Source: CAZWDL01 sp964632995
GTDB taxonomy: Bacteria > Bacteroidota > Bacteroidia > Chitinophagales > Saprospiraceae
Reading direction: 5' to 3'
Length of the DNA: 64,000 nucleotides
Assembly: GCA_964632995.1 (NCBI GenBank)
Contig: CAZWDL010000013.1
Coordinates: forward strand, 1-64,000
This document shows, in pieces, positions 17,401 to 24,237 of this stretch (position 1 is the stretch's first letter; the number at the start of each line of letters is the position of its first letter). A model generated the notes under the pieces. It was given only the letters and a program-made list of their open reading frames with translations. It made no database searches and was not told where the DNA came from. Position numbers and translations under genes: made by a program.

Positions 17401-17418
17401 GGAGGCACTAGTGCCTCC
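17401..17418. repeat. 18-bp perfect palindrome after glmM
   Basis: GGAGGCACTAGTGCCTCC is a perfect palindrome just downstream of the glmM stop (17427, minus strand). It lacks a following T-run on either strand. It may be a weak terminator, an mRNA-stabilising hairpin, or a binding site for a dimeric protein. Confidence 0.5.
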
Positions 17419-17426
17419 GGGCGCTG

Positions 17427-18806
17427 CTAAGCGATCAGCATCTCCACTTCCCCCTTCATTCTTTCCACGAGAGCCGTGGCTTCTGATGCCGATTCTGCCT
17501 CCGCGTAGACCCGGATGATCGGTTCCGTATTCGATTTGCGCAGATGCACCCATTTATCCGGGAAATCGATTTTCACGCCGTCCACTACTGTAAGTTCTTC
17601 GTGCGCGTATTTTTCCCGCAGTTGCATAAGCACGTGTTCCAGGTCGATATCCGGCGTCAGGTCAATGCGGTCCTTCACCATATGGTAATGCGGATAAGTA
17701 GCGCGGAGTTCCGTCGTTGTTTTTCCGGCTTTCGCCAAATGCGACAAGAACAGGGCTACGCCTACCATGGCATCCCGGCCGTAGTGCAGCTCGGGAACGA
17801 TGATGCCGCCGTTGCCTTCCCCGCCGATCACCGCATTCACGGTTTTCATCTTATTTACGACATTAACTTCTCCCACTGCGCTGGCGTGATACTTACCGCC
17901 GTGCCGCCGGGTCACGTCGCGCAGGGCCCGCGTGGAGGAAAGATTCGAAACCGTATCTCCTTTTTTGTACTGCAGCACGTAATCGGCTACAGCAACCAGG
18001 GTATATTCTTCGCCGAACAGCTGCCCGTCTTCACAAACAAGGGCCAGGCGGTCCACATCGGGATCCACGGAGATCCCCAGGTCGGCGCCCTCGGCTACTA
18101 CTTTTTCCGCTAGTTGAATCAGGTGCTCGGGCAGCGGTTCGGGATTGTGGGCAAATTCCCCGTTGACCTCGCCGTTGATCAGCACCGTCTTCACCCCCAT
18201 AGCCTTCAGCAGCGGCGGCAATGCCAGCGCACCGGTAGAGTTGATGGCATCCACCACTACTTTGTATTGCTTTCCGGCAACCGCTTCGGCATCTACCAGG
18301 GGCAGGGCCAGGATCTGATCGATGTGTTTTTGCAGATGCCCTTCCTTCTTGCGATAGCGCCCCAGGCGGTCAACTTCCGAATAGGTGATATCGCCCGAAT
18401 CGATGAGCCGGAGCAGGGTTTCGCCCGTTTCCGCCGAGATAAACTCCCCGCGCTCGTTGAGAAACTTCAGCGCATTCCAATGCTTGGGATTATGGCTTGC
18501 CGTGATGATAATACCCGCGCCCGCCGATTCGGCCGGTACTGCCATTTCCACCGTCGGAGTGGTAGAAAGACCGAGATCGATGACGTCAATTCCTAAGCCG
18601 ACCAGGGTGTTGGCTACCAGGCGGCTGACCATCGGCCCGGAGATGCGTCCGTCTCGCCCAAGCACTACCTTGGGCGCCGCCTCCTGCTGAAGCAGGTGGT
18701 AGCCGAAAGCCGCAGTGCTTTCCACAATATCCTGCGGAGTGAGATTGTCACCAGCTTTCCCGCCGATGGTGCCCCGGATGCCGGAAATAGATTTAATCAG
18801 TGTCAT
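17427..18806 (-). CDS. glmM: Phosphoglucosamine mutase
   Basis: A 459-residue alpha-D-phosphohexomutase that converts glucosamine-6-phosphate to glucosamine-1-phosphate for UDP-GlcNAc synthesis. The N terminus SISGIRGTIGG is the substrate loop; the catalytic phosphoserine is S104 in ITASHNPKHWNALK; the metal-binding loop is DPDVDRLALV; the sugar-binding loop is GGEGNGGII (glycine-rich, GlmM-like); the phosphate-binding loop is RKSNTEPIIRVYAEA. Spacing is that of GlmM-like enzymes widespread in Bacteroidota and archaea, although phosphoglucomutase/phosphomannomutase activity is possible. A -7-like TATTTTTG lies on the minus strand at 18824-18831. First gene of a minus-strand group with the two class V enzymes. 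Confidence 0.88.
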   Translation of the reverse strand: MTLIKSISGIRGTIGGKAGDNLTPQDIVESTAAFGYHLLQQEAAPKVVLGRDGRISGPMVSRLVANTLVGLGIDVIDLGLSTTPTVEMAVPAESAGAGIIITASHNPKHWNALKFLNERGEFISAETGETLLRLIDSGDITYSEVDRLGRYRKKEGHLQKHIDQILALPLVDAEAVAGKQYKVVVDAINSTGALALPPLLKAMGVKTVLINGEVNGEFAHNPEPLPEHLIQLAEKVVAEGADLGISVDPDVDRLALVCEDGQLFGEEYTLVAVADYVLQYKKGDTVSNLSSTRALRDVTRRHGGKYHASAVGEVNVVNKMKTVNAVIGGEGNGGIIVPELHYGRDAMVGVALFLSHLAKAGKTTTELRATYPHYHMVKDRIDLTPDIDLEHVLMQLREKYAHEELTVVDGVKIDFPDKWVHLRKSNTEPIIRVYAEAESASEATALVERMKGEVEMLIA

Positions 18807-18957
18807 AGCGTATTTGGTTTTTGCAAAAATATAAAATTGCCGGGGTCTTGCCGGTATAATCAGGAAGTGGTTTAAACTTTCCTCATTTCGCCGAGGCCGG
18901 CTTCTTCCGAGCTCAGCTTCAGGTCGTCAATTTAAATGTCATCATCCGTGAGCGCTT

Positions 18958-18985
18958 TTGTTACCCGGAAAATGCGGTATATTTG
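18958..18985 (+). promoter_or_regulatory. Bacteroidota-type promoter for the methyltransferase operon
   Basis: TTG (18958-18960), a 17-nt spacer and TATATTTG (18978-18985) fit the Bacteroidota sigma-A pattern. Transcription should begin only a few bases before ATG 18993, implying a leaderless or nearly leaderless mRNA. Confidence 0.5.
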
Positions 18986-18992
18986 CGCCATC

Positions 18993-19754
18993 ATGCGGCG
19001 AGTGAATCAACCGACAAACAAACCTGACCGGAAATGGTACGAGCAGTGGTTCGACTCTCCCTATTACCATCGCCTCTATCAGTATCGCGATGAGGAGGAA
19101 GCCAGGCAGTTTATCGACCGGCTCCTGGAAGCGTTGCAACCTACTCCTGGCGCCCGGGTAATGGACCTGGCCTGTGGCAAAGGGCGCTATTCCCGCTACC
19201 TGGCCGATAAAGGCTTTGAGGTGACAGGGATAGATCTCTCCACGCGCAGTATCGAATACGCCCGGCAGTTTGAAAATAAAAGGCTTTCCTTTTATACGCA
19301 CGATATGCGCCATCTTTTTCGGGTCAATTACTACGATTACGTTTTTAATTTTTTTACCAGCTTTGGTTATTTCGAATCGGAGAAAGACGATCTGAGAACC
19401 CTGCGCAATGTCACACGTGGCCTGAAAGCGGGAGGCATTTTCGTCCTTGACTTTTTTAATGCCCAATACGTTATCGACAACCTGACCGGGTCCGAAACCA
19501 AGCAGGTAGAGGGCATACGGTTTGAAATCGACAAACAAATCGAGGGGCAGCGCGTCGTCAAAACCATTAACTTTGAGGAAGCAGGACGCAGTTACTTCTT
19601 TCGCGAAAGCGTCCGGCTTTTCCGGTACGAAGACTTTAAGCGTCTGTTCCAGCAGGCCGGCCTGGTAATCGACCGGAGCTACGGCGATTATCAGCTCCAT
19701 GCTTTTGATGAAAAAACCAGTCCCAGGTTAATCCTGGTAGCCCGCGCACCATGA
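18993..19754 (+). CDS. SAM-dependent class I methyltransferase
   Basis: A 253-residue class I methyltransferase. After a short N-terminal helix (DRKWYEQWFDSPYYHRLY), motif I is VMDLACGKGRYSRYLA, motif II is VTGIDLSTRSIEYARQ, and FNFFTSFGYFESEKDD forms the acceptor-side loop. The C-terminal third (about 150-250) is the mixed sheet seen in small-molecule methyltransferases. The substrate is unknown. I prefer ATG 18993 over 18936 because a good promoter ends at 18985, leaving the upstream ATG outside the transcript. Its last codon overlaps the start of the PAP2 gene (ATGA, 19751-19754), so the two are translationally coupled. Confidence 0.88.
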   Translation: MRRVNQPTNKPDRKWYEQWFDSPYYHRLYQYRDEEEARQFIDRLLEALQPTPGARVMDLACGKGRYSRYLADKGFEVTGIDLSTRSIEYARQFENKRLSFYTHDMRHLFRVNYYDYVFNFFTSFGYFESEKDDLRTLRNVTRGLKAGGIFVLDFFNAQYVIDNLTGSETKQVEGIRFEIDKQIEGQRVVKTINFEEAGRSYFFRESVRLFRYEDFKRLFQQAGLVIDRSYGDYQLHAFDEKTSPRLILVARAP

Positions 19755-20320
19755 CAGAAATACTTCAATTCGACGAATACCTGTTTCATCTGATCAACGG
19801 GGAATGGCATCATCCCTGGCTGGATGCTATTTTACCATATTGGCGGAATAAGAAGTTCTGGATTCCTTTCTACCTTCTGCTGACGGCTTTTGTCGTTTGG
19901 AAATTCCGGATCAGGGCTATTTATTTTCTACTGGCCGTCGCCCTGACGGTTACTCTGGCCGACACGATCAGCAGCAAGGTGGTCAAGAAAAACGTACAGC
20001 GCGTCCGTCCCTGTAACGATATTGAGATGAAGGATGAGGTCAAGCTGCTGGTGGGCTGCGGAAAGGCTTACAGCTTTACTTCTTCCCATGCCAGCAATCA
20101 CTTTGCGGTGGCGACTTTCCTGAGTATGACCCTGGGGATTTTTTACCCGTGGTCCCGCTGGATTTTCCTGTTATGGGCTGCCTCCATTGCCTATGCCCAG
20201 GTGTATGTAGGGGTGCATTATCCGCTGGATGTGATCGGCGGCGCTGTGATCGGGTTGCTTATTGGCTATTTGACGGCAAAAGTTTACCTTCGTCTGGATC
20301 GATTCAAACTCTCGGCCTAA
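19751..20320 (+). CDS. PAP2-family membrane phosphatase
   Basis: A 189-residue membrane protein of the type-2 phosphatidic acid phosphatase family with about five helices. Motif C1 is KKNVQRVRP, C2 is SFTSSHASNHF (catalytic histidine), and C3 is YVGVHYPLDVIGG (His and Asp). In C3 the Arg normally five residues before the His side is replaced by Gln (YAQVYVGVH). Likely substrates are lipid phosphates such as undecaprenyl pyrophosphate or phosphatidylglycerol phosphate, acting on the periplasmic face. It overlaps the upstream methyltransferase by ATGA and is 9 nt from the ZIP gene, forming a tight three-gene operon. Confidence 0.9.
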   Translation: MTEILQFDEYLFHLINGEWHHPWLDAILPYWRNKKFWIPFYLLLTAFVVWKFRIRAIYFLLAVALTVTLADTISSKVVKKNVQRVRPCNDIEMKDEVKLLVGCGKAYSFTSSHASNHFAVATFLSMTLGIFYPWSRWIFLLWAASIAYAQVYVGVHYPLDVIGGAVIGLLIGYLTAKVYLRLDRFKLSA

Positions 20321-20329
20321 CTACCTTCG

Positions 20330-21055
20330 ATGACGATTTGGGAATATGTATTGCTTTTCTCTTCAGTGCTACTTGGCGGTGGTATTGCGCTCCACATCCG
20401 GCAGCAGCAACCGCTGGTCCTGCGCCTGCTTCTCTCTTTCAGCGGCGCCTACATTCTAAGTATCGCCGCGCTTCATCTGCTTCCGGGAATTTTTGCCGGA
20501 GATCATAGCCTCATGGGGCTCTGGTTGTTGCTCGGTTTCTTCATCCAGATAATCCTTGAACAACTCTCCCGGGGTGTAGAACACGGTCACATACACGCCC
20601 ACGCACATGCCAAAGCGGGATACGGCATACAGATTCTCATCGGCTTGTGTCTGCACTCTTTCATTGAAGGTATGCCCCTGAGCGGGTATCCGCATATGCA
20701 CGAACACGGAGGGGAAATCAACCATTTGCTGTACGGCATCATTTTACACAAAGCGCCGGCGGCCTTCGCGCTCGGCATACTGCTGTCGCAAAGTGATTAC
20801 AGCCGGGCTTTTGTCATGATCAGTCTGGTGATCTTCTCCCTGATGTCTCCACTGGGCGCTTTCCTGGGCGAGCAGTTTATCGTCAATCCGGTCGCCCTGC
20901 AACGCATCATGGCGATTGTGGTCGGTTCTTTTTTACATATTTCCACGACTATTCTCTTTGAAGCGGAAGGGGACAGACAGCACCAAATTTCCTGGAAGAA
21001 ACTGCTGGCTATGATCGCCGGCCTGGGCATAGCGCTTTTAACGATGCTGGACTAA
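20330..21055 (+). CDS. ZIP-family divalent metal transporter
   Basis: A 241-residue inner-membrane protein of the ZIP family, which imports zinc or other divalent metals. It has about eight hydrophobic segments, a histidine-rich cytoplasmic loop (EHGHIHAHAHAKAG, about residues 84-97), the helix IV signature LCLHSFIEGMPL and the helix V motif ILHKAPAAFALG; these two carry the metal-binding His/Glu residues of the family. A third histidine-rich stretch is YPHMHEHGGE. Length is on the short side but complete. Last gene of the operon with the methyltransferase and PAP2 genes. Confidence 0.92.
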   Translation: MTIWEYVLLFSSVLLGGGIALHIRQQQPLVLRLLLSFSGAYILSIAALHLLPGIFAGDHSLMGLWLLLGFFIQIILEQLSRGVEHGHIHAHAHAKAGYGIQILIGLCLHSFIEGMPLSGYPHMHEHGGEINHLLYGIILHKAPAAFALGILLSQSDYSRAFVMISLVIFSLMSPLGAFLGEQFIVNPVALQRIMAIVVGSFLHISTTILFEAEGDRQHQISWKKLLAMIAGLGIALLTMLD

Positions 21056-21065
21056 GGATCACGTT

Positions 21066-21797
21066 CTAAGCGTTGTACCGGTGCTCGGGATCGAAGGCGC
21101 TGACCACATTTTCATTGCGGATGTCGCTTTCGACCAGTCCGTCGCGAAGGCGGACGATGCGATGGGCGTGTTCGGCAATATCGGGCTCGTGGGTTACAAG
21201 GATCACCGTATTTCCGTTTTTGTGGATCTCTTCAAAGATCCCCATGATTTCGATGGAAGTTTTGGTGTCCAGGTTACCGGTGGGTTCATCGGCCAGAATG
21301 ATGGATGGATCGTTGACCAGCGCACGGGCAATAGCGACGCGTTGCCGCTGGCCGCCGGACAATTCATTGGGTTTGTGATCGACGCGATCACCGAGGCCGA
21401 CGGAGGTCAGCACTTCACGGGCGCGTTCGGTGCGGCGGTTTCGGCTTACCCCACCGTAAACGAGGGGAAGTGCGACATTATCCAGCGCCGACAAACGCGG
21501 CAGCAGGTTGAAAGTCTGGAAAACGAATCCGATTTCCTTATTGCGCACTTCGGCCAGCTCTGCATCCGTCATGGTACTCACGTTGATGTTGTTGAGCCAG
21601 TATTCTCCACTGCTGGGCGTATCGAGGCAGCCGATGAGGTTCATCAGGGTGGATTTGCCCGAACCGGAGGGCCCCATAAGGGCGACGTACTCATTGCGCT
21701 CAATATCCAGAGTAATGGACTGCAGAGCGCGGACTTCCGTAGTCCCCATGATGTAAATCTTTCTCAATTCCTTGACGGAGATAACTGGTTTTTCCAT
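21066..21797 (-). CDS. ABC transporter ATPase, LolD/MacB type
   Basis: A 243-residue ATPase of the LolD/MacB/FtsE class, which energises lipoprotein release, peptide or drug efflux together with an FtsX-like permease. Walker A is GPSGSGKST (about 41-49), Q-loop is FVFQTFNLLP, signature is LSGGQRQRVAIARAL, Walker B is PSIILADEPTGNLD, and the H-loop is VILVTHEPDIA. The MGTTEVRALQSITLDIE start is typical. No permease gene is adjacent, so the partner is elsewhere. It lies 29 nt downstream of gatC on the same strand and converges with the ZIP gene. Confidence 0.92.
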   Translation of the reverse strand: MEKPVISVKELRKIYIMGTTEVRALQSITLDIERNEYVALMGPSGSGKSTLMNLIGCLDTPSSGEYWLNNINVSTMTDAELAEVRNKEIGFVFQTFNLLPRLSALDNVALPLVYGGVSRNRRTERAREVLTSVGLGDRVDHKPNELSGGQRQRVAIARALVNDPSIILADEPTGNLDTKTSIEIMGIFEEIHKNGNTVILVTHEPDIAEHAHRIVRLRDGLVESDIRNENVVSAFDPEHRYNA

Positions 21798-21826
21798 ACG
21801 GCGTGAGTAGGTTGCTTGTTCTGATT

Positions 21827-22117
21827 CTACAAATCGATCACTTTGGGTACCCGGAAGAAGACCCCGTCGCTATCGGGTGCATTTCGGAGCGCCGCCTCAC
21901 GGCTAACCTGCCCTTTAACGGCGTCGCGGCGCCAGATGTTGACCTCCTCCCCAACATGTACAAGGGGTTCTACATTTTCGAGGTCTAACTCCTGTAATTT
22001 TTCCACCATCTCCAGAATGTGGTTGAGATCCTGGCGCAACGCTTCGCGTTCCGCTTCGGAAAGCTCCAGCCGGGCTAATTCTTCGAGCCGTGAAATTAAC
22101 AGCTTGTCTATCTGCAT
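21827..22117 (-). CDS. gatC: Asp/Glu-tRNA amidotransferase subunit C
   Basis: A 96-residue protein with the GatC pattern: N-terminal ISRLEELARLELSEAEREAL, a helical middle, then VEPLVHVGEEVNIWRRDAV and C-terminal APDSDGVFFRVPKVID. GatC stabilises GatA in the GatCAB complex that amidates Glu-tRNA(Gln) and Asp-tRNA(Asn). gatA and gatB are not in the window, so the subunit is encoded apart from its partners, as is common. The following gene is the LolD-type ATPase, with 29 nt between. The minus-strand upstream region has TATCTTTG at 22165-22172 as a possible -7 element. Confidence 0.92.
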   Translation of the reverse strand: MQIDKLLISRLEELARLELSEAEREALRQDLNHILEMVEKLQELDLENVEPLVHVGEEVNIWRRDAVKGQVSREAALRNAPDSDGVFFRVPKVIDL

Positions 22118-22251
22118 AGCAAATTATTAGAAGTTCGTAGCTATTTTCTCGTCTAATAGCCGATCAAAGATAATAACTTTACAATGAGCCGCTTGGCTTC
22201 CTTTCAGAAATTGAACTTTTTTAAAAAAGTCCGGACTTTGCTCATTATTTA

Positions 22252-22280
22252 TTGTAATACCGAAAGGAATTGTATTTTCG
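22252..22280 (+). promoter_or_regulatory. Bacteroidota-type promoter for the deoxynucleoside kinase
   Basis: TTG (22252-22254), 18-nt spacer, TATTTTCG (22273-22280; one mismatch to TAnnTTTG). It leaves a leader of about 30 nt before ATG 22317. Confidence 0.45.
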
Positions 22281-22316
22281 TTTCGTTTTTTAAAGCACAA
22301 AATAAACATACTATAC

Positions 22317-22961
22317 ATGGGTCCGGAGAAGACTCCTCCTCAGATCAAGCACGTTGCTATCGCTGGTAACATCGGCGCGGGAAAAACTACGCTAACGACT
22401 AAGCTGGGAAGACATTTCGGCTGGGAAGTTCATTATGAGTCAACGGATAACAATCCCTACCTCAGCGATTTTTACAACGATATGCAGCGCTGGGCCTTCA
22501 ACCTGCAAATCTACTTTCTCAACAGTCGCTATCAGCAAATCCTCAATATCCTCAACGGGGATAAAACCGTGGTCCAGGACCGCACCATCTACGAAGACGC
22601 TTACATCTTTGCTCCCAACCTACACGACATGGGGCTGATGTCAACCCGCGACTTCAACAACTATTTTGAGCTCTTCCATACCATGTCTTCCCAGATCCGG
22701 CCTCCGGACCTGCTCATTTACCTGCGGGCCAGCATACCCACCCTGGTATCACACATACAGATGCGCGGACGCGAATACGAGGGCAGCATGAGCCTGGAGT
22801 ATCTCAAACGGCTCAACGAGCGCTACGAAAACTGGATCAACGACTACAAGGATGGTCGCCTGCTAGTCATCAGCTCCGATGAGATCGACTTCGAAAGCAA
22901 CCCGGAAGATCTGGGTAAAGTGGTAAACCTGGTGAGTGCGGAACTGCATGGCTTGTTCTGA
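22317..22961 (+). CDS. Deoxynucleoside kinase
   Basis: A 214-residue deoxyadenosine/deoxyguanosine-kinase-like enzyme, which phosphorylates deoxynucleosides in nucleotide salvage. The P-loop GNIGAGKTTL is at about residues 17-26; YESTDNNPYLSDFY provides the substrate-binding glutamate; QDRTIYEDAYIFA is the ERS/DRS-type catalytic stretch; LIYLRASIPTLVSHIQMRGREYE is the lid region with the arginines. Full length for the family (205-220). It is divergent from gatC, with a good promoter in the gap. The base specificity cannot be read from sequence. Confidence 0.92.
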   Translation: MGPEKTPPQIKHVAIAGNIGAGKTTLTTKLGRHFGWEVHYESTDNNPYLSDFYNDMQRWAFNLQIYFLNSRYQQILNILNGDKTVVQDRTIYEDAYIFAPNLHDMGLMSTRDFNNYFELFHTMSSQIRPPDLLIYLRASIPTLVSHIQMRGREYEGSMSLEYLKRLNERYENWINDYKDGRLLVISSDEIDFESNPEDLGKVVNLVSAELHGLF

Positions 22962-23021
22962 GAAAGAACAGGATTCGAAGTTCGTTTTATTACCGGTATG
23001 GCTTTAAAAACTTAACCCGGA

Positions 23022-23222
23022 TTAAGGCTTCGGTTGTACCGCCTCTTCGGCCGGAGCGTCCACGCCTATCATTTGCTGAATTTTGTCGGGAAGTATTTCG
23101 GAAAGCTTTACATTGCCGGAGTAAACGATGCCTGCCAGCAGAAGGAGATGAATCAACACCGTAAGCATCATCGCTTTGGAGCGGCGACGGCGGGCGGCTC
23201 TTTCAAATTGGTAGTTATTCAT
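23022..23222 (-). CDS. Small single-span membrane protein
   Basis: A 66-residue protein with a basic N terminus (FERAARRRRSKAMM), one hydrophobic segment (LTVLIHLLLLAGIVYSG, about 20-37) and a short polar tail rich in Glu, Pro and Lys. The layout fits an inner-membrane protein with its N terminus inside. I do not recognise the family. The frame is bounded by a hairpin-containing gap upstream and by the deoxynucleoside kinase 3' end downstream; codon use is like its neighbours, which supports a real gene. Confidence 0.65.
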   Translation of the reverse strand: MNNYQFERAARRRRSKAMMLTVLIHLLLLAGIVYSGNVKLSEILPDKIQQMIGVDAPAEEAVQPKP

Positions 23223-23530
23223 GATGGGGAGGGTTTTCAGTCGTTATTGGTTGTTCACATATTAAAAAACGCTGCCTGGCACCTGTTTATTTCTAAAACG
23301 GTGTTAAAAGCGAATAAAGAAATGTTAACAAATTGGCTCAAACGGTGAGCCAATTTTTAAACAAAAGCCACTCAGTCAACTGTTTTTCTTTCGAAAATCA
23401 AGAAACTTGATCCCAAGTTTTGTAAACTGCTTCCCTGCTTCAGTCGCCTGGCGGCGAATCGAATGGCGCCCGGCGCAGAGCAGTCCGGAATGATTACAGG
23501 ACTTGTTCTATCCAATCAATCAAAACACTT
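23223..23530. other. Gene-free gap with a strong hairpin
   Basis: This 308-nt gap is AT-rich and holds an 11-bp perfect hairpin (AAATTGGCTCA / TGAGCCAATTT, 23330-23356, loop AACGG) followed by TT. It may stop plus-strand transcripts coming from the deoxynucleoside kinase. No coding frame is convincing. Confidence 0.5.
23330..23358 (+). terminator. 11-bp hairpin, probable terminator
   Basis: Perfect 11-bp stem, 5-nt loop AACGG and a short T-run (TTTTT including the stem end). Reads as a terminator on the plus strand; the nearest upstream plus-strand gene ends at 22961. Confidence 0.45.
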
Positions 23531-24208
23531 ATGCTACAGAAAACAACTTCGCGGGAATCCATTATTAAAGAGCTCAAACCTCACGGCGCACAGCTCATCG
23601 CCGTTTCAAAAACAAAACCCGTCGAGGATATCATGGACCTCTACGAACAGGGACAACGGGCTTTCGGTGAGAACCGGGTGCAGGAAATGGTGGATAAGCA
23701 TGGTGAGCTACCCGAAGATATTGAATGGCACCTCATCGGCCACCTGCAACGCAATAAGGTGAAATACATCGTTCCTTTTGTTAATATGATCCAATCGGTT
23801 GACAGTCCGCGGCTGTTAAAAGAAATCAATAAGCGGGCCCGCAGTGAAGAGCGGGTCATCGATTGTCTGCTTCAGTTCAAAATAGCGGAGGAAGAATCCA
23901 AATACGGCTTCGACCTGCCTACGGCAAAGGAATTGTTAGCTTCAGAACCTTTCAGAAAAATGGAACACGTGCACATCCGCGGCGTCATGGGCATGGCTAC
24001 CTTTACGGATGAGGAACAACAGGTGCGGCGGGAATTCCAACAGCTCAGGCAGATTTTCGACGCCTTAAAGACCGGATTCTTTGCCGGGCAGGACAGCTTT
24101 CGCGAAATCTCTATGGGCATGTCCGGTGATTACCACATCGCCCTGGAAGAGGGCAGCACAATGGTGCGCATCGGGACGCTGCTGTTCGGACCGCGGGAGG
24201 GGCATTGA
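23531..24208 (+). CDS. yggS: YggS-family PLP-binding protein (PLP homeostasis)
   Basis: A 225-residue fold-type III PLP protein that buffers pyridoxal phosphate and affects amino-acid metabolism; no enzymatic reaction is known. The PLP lysine is in LIAVSKTKP (about residue 26); other motifs are FGENRVQEMVDK, WHLIGHLQRNKVK, the IQSVDS strand, RGVMGMATFT and the phosphate-binding SMGMSGDYHIALEEGSTMVRIGT. Length is normal. It converges with the VCBS T9SS gene, with only 29 nt between the stops. Confidence 0.93.
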   Translation: MLQKTTSRESIIKELKPHGAQLIAVSKTKPVEDIMDLYEQGQRAFGENRVQEMVDKHGELPEDIEWHLIGHLQRNKVKYIVPFVNMIQSVDSPRLLKEINKRARSEERVIDCLLQFKIAEEESKYGFDLPTAKELLASEPFRKMEHVHIRGVMGMATFTDEEQQVRREFQQLRQIFDALKTGFFAGQDSFREISMGMSGDYHIALEEGSTMVRIGTLLFGPREGH

Positions 24209-24237
24209 GGAAATAAGAAATATGCCTTTCCCTTCTT

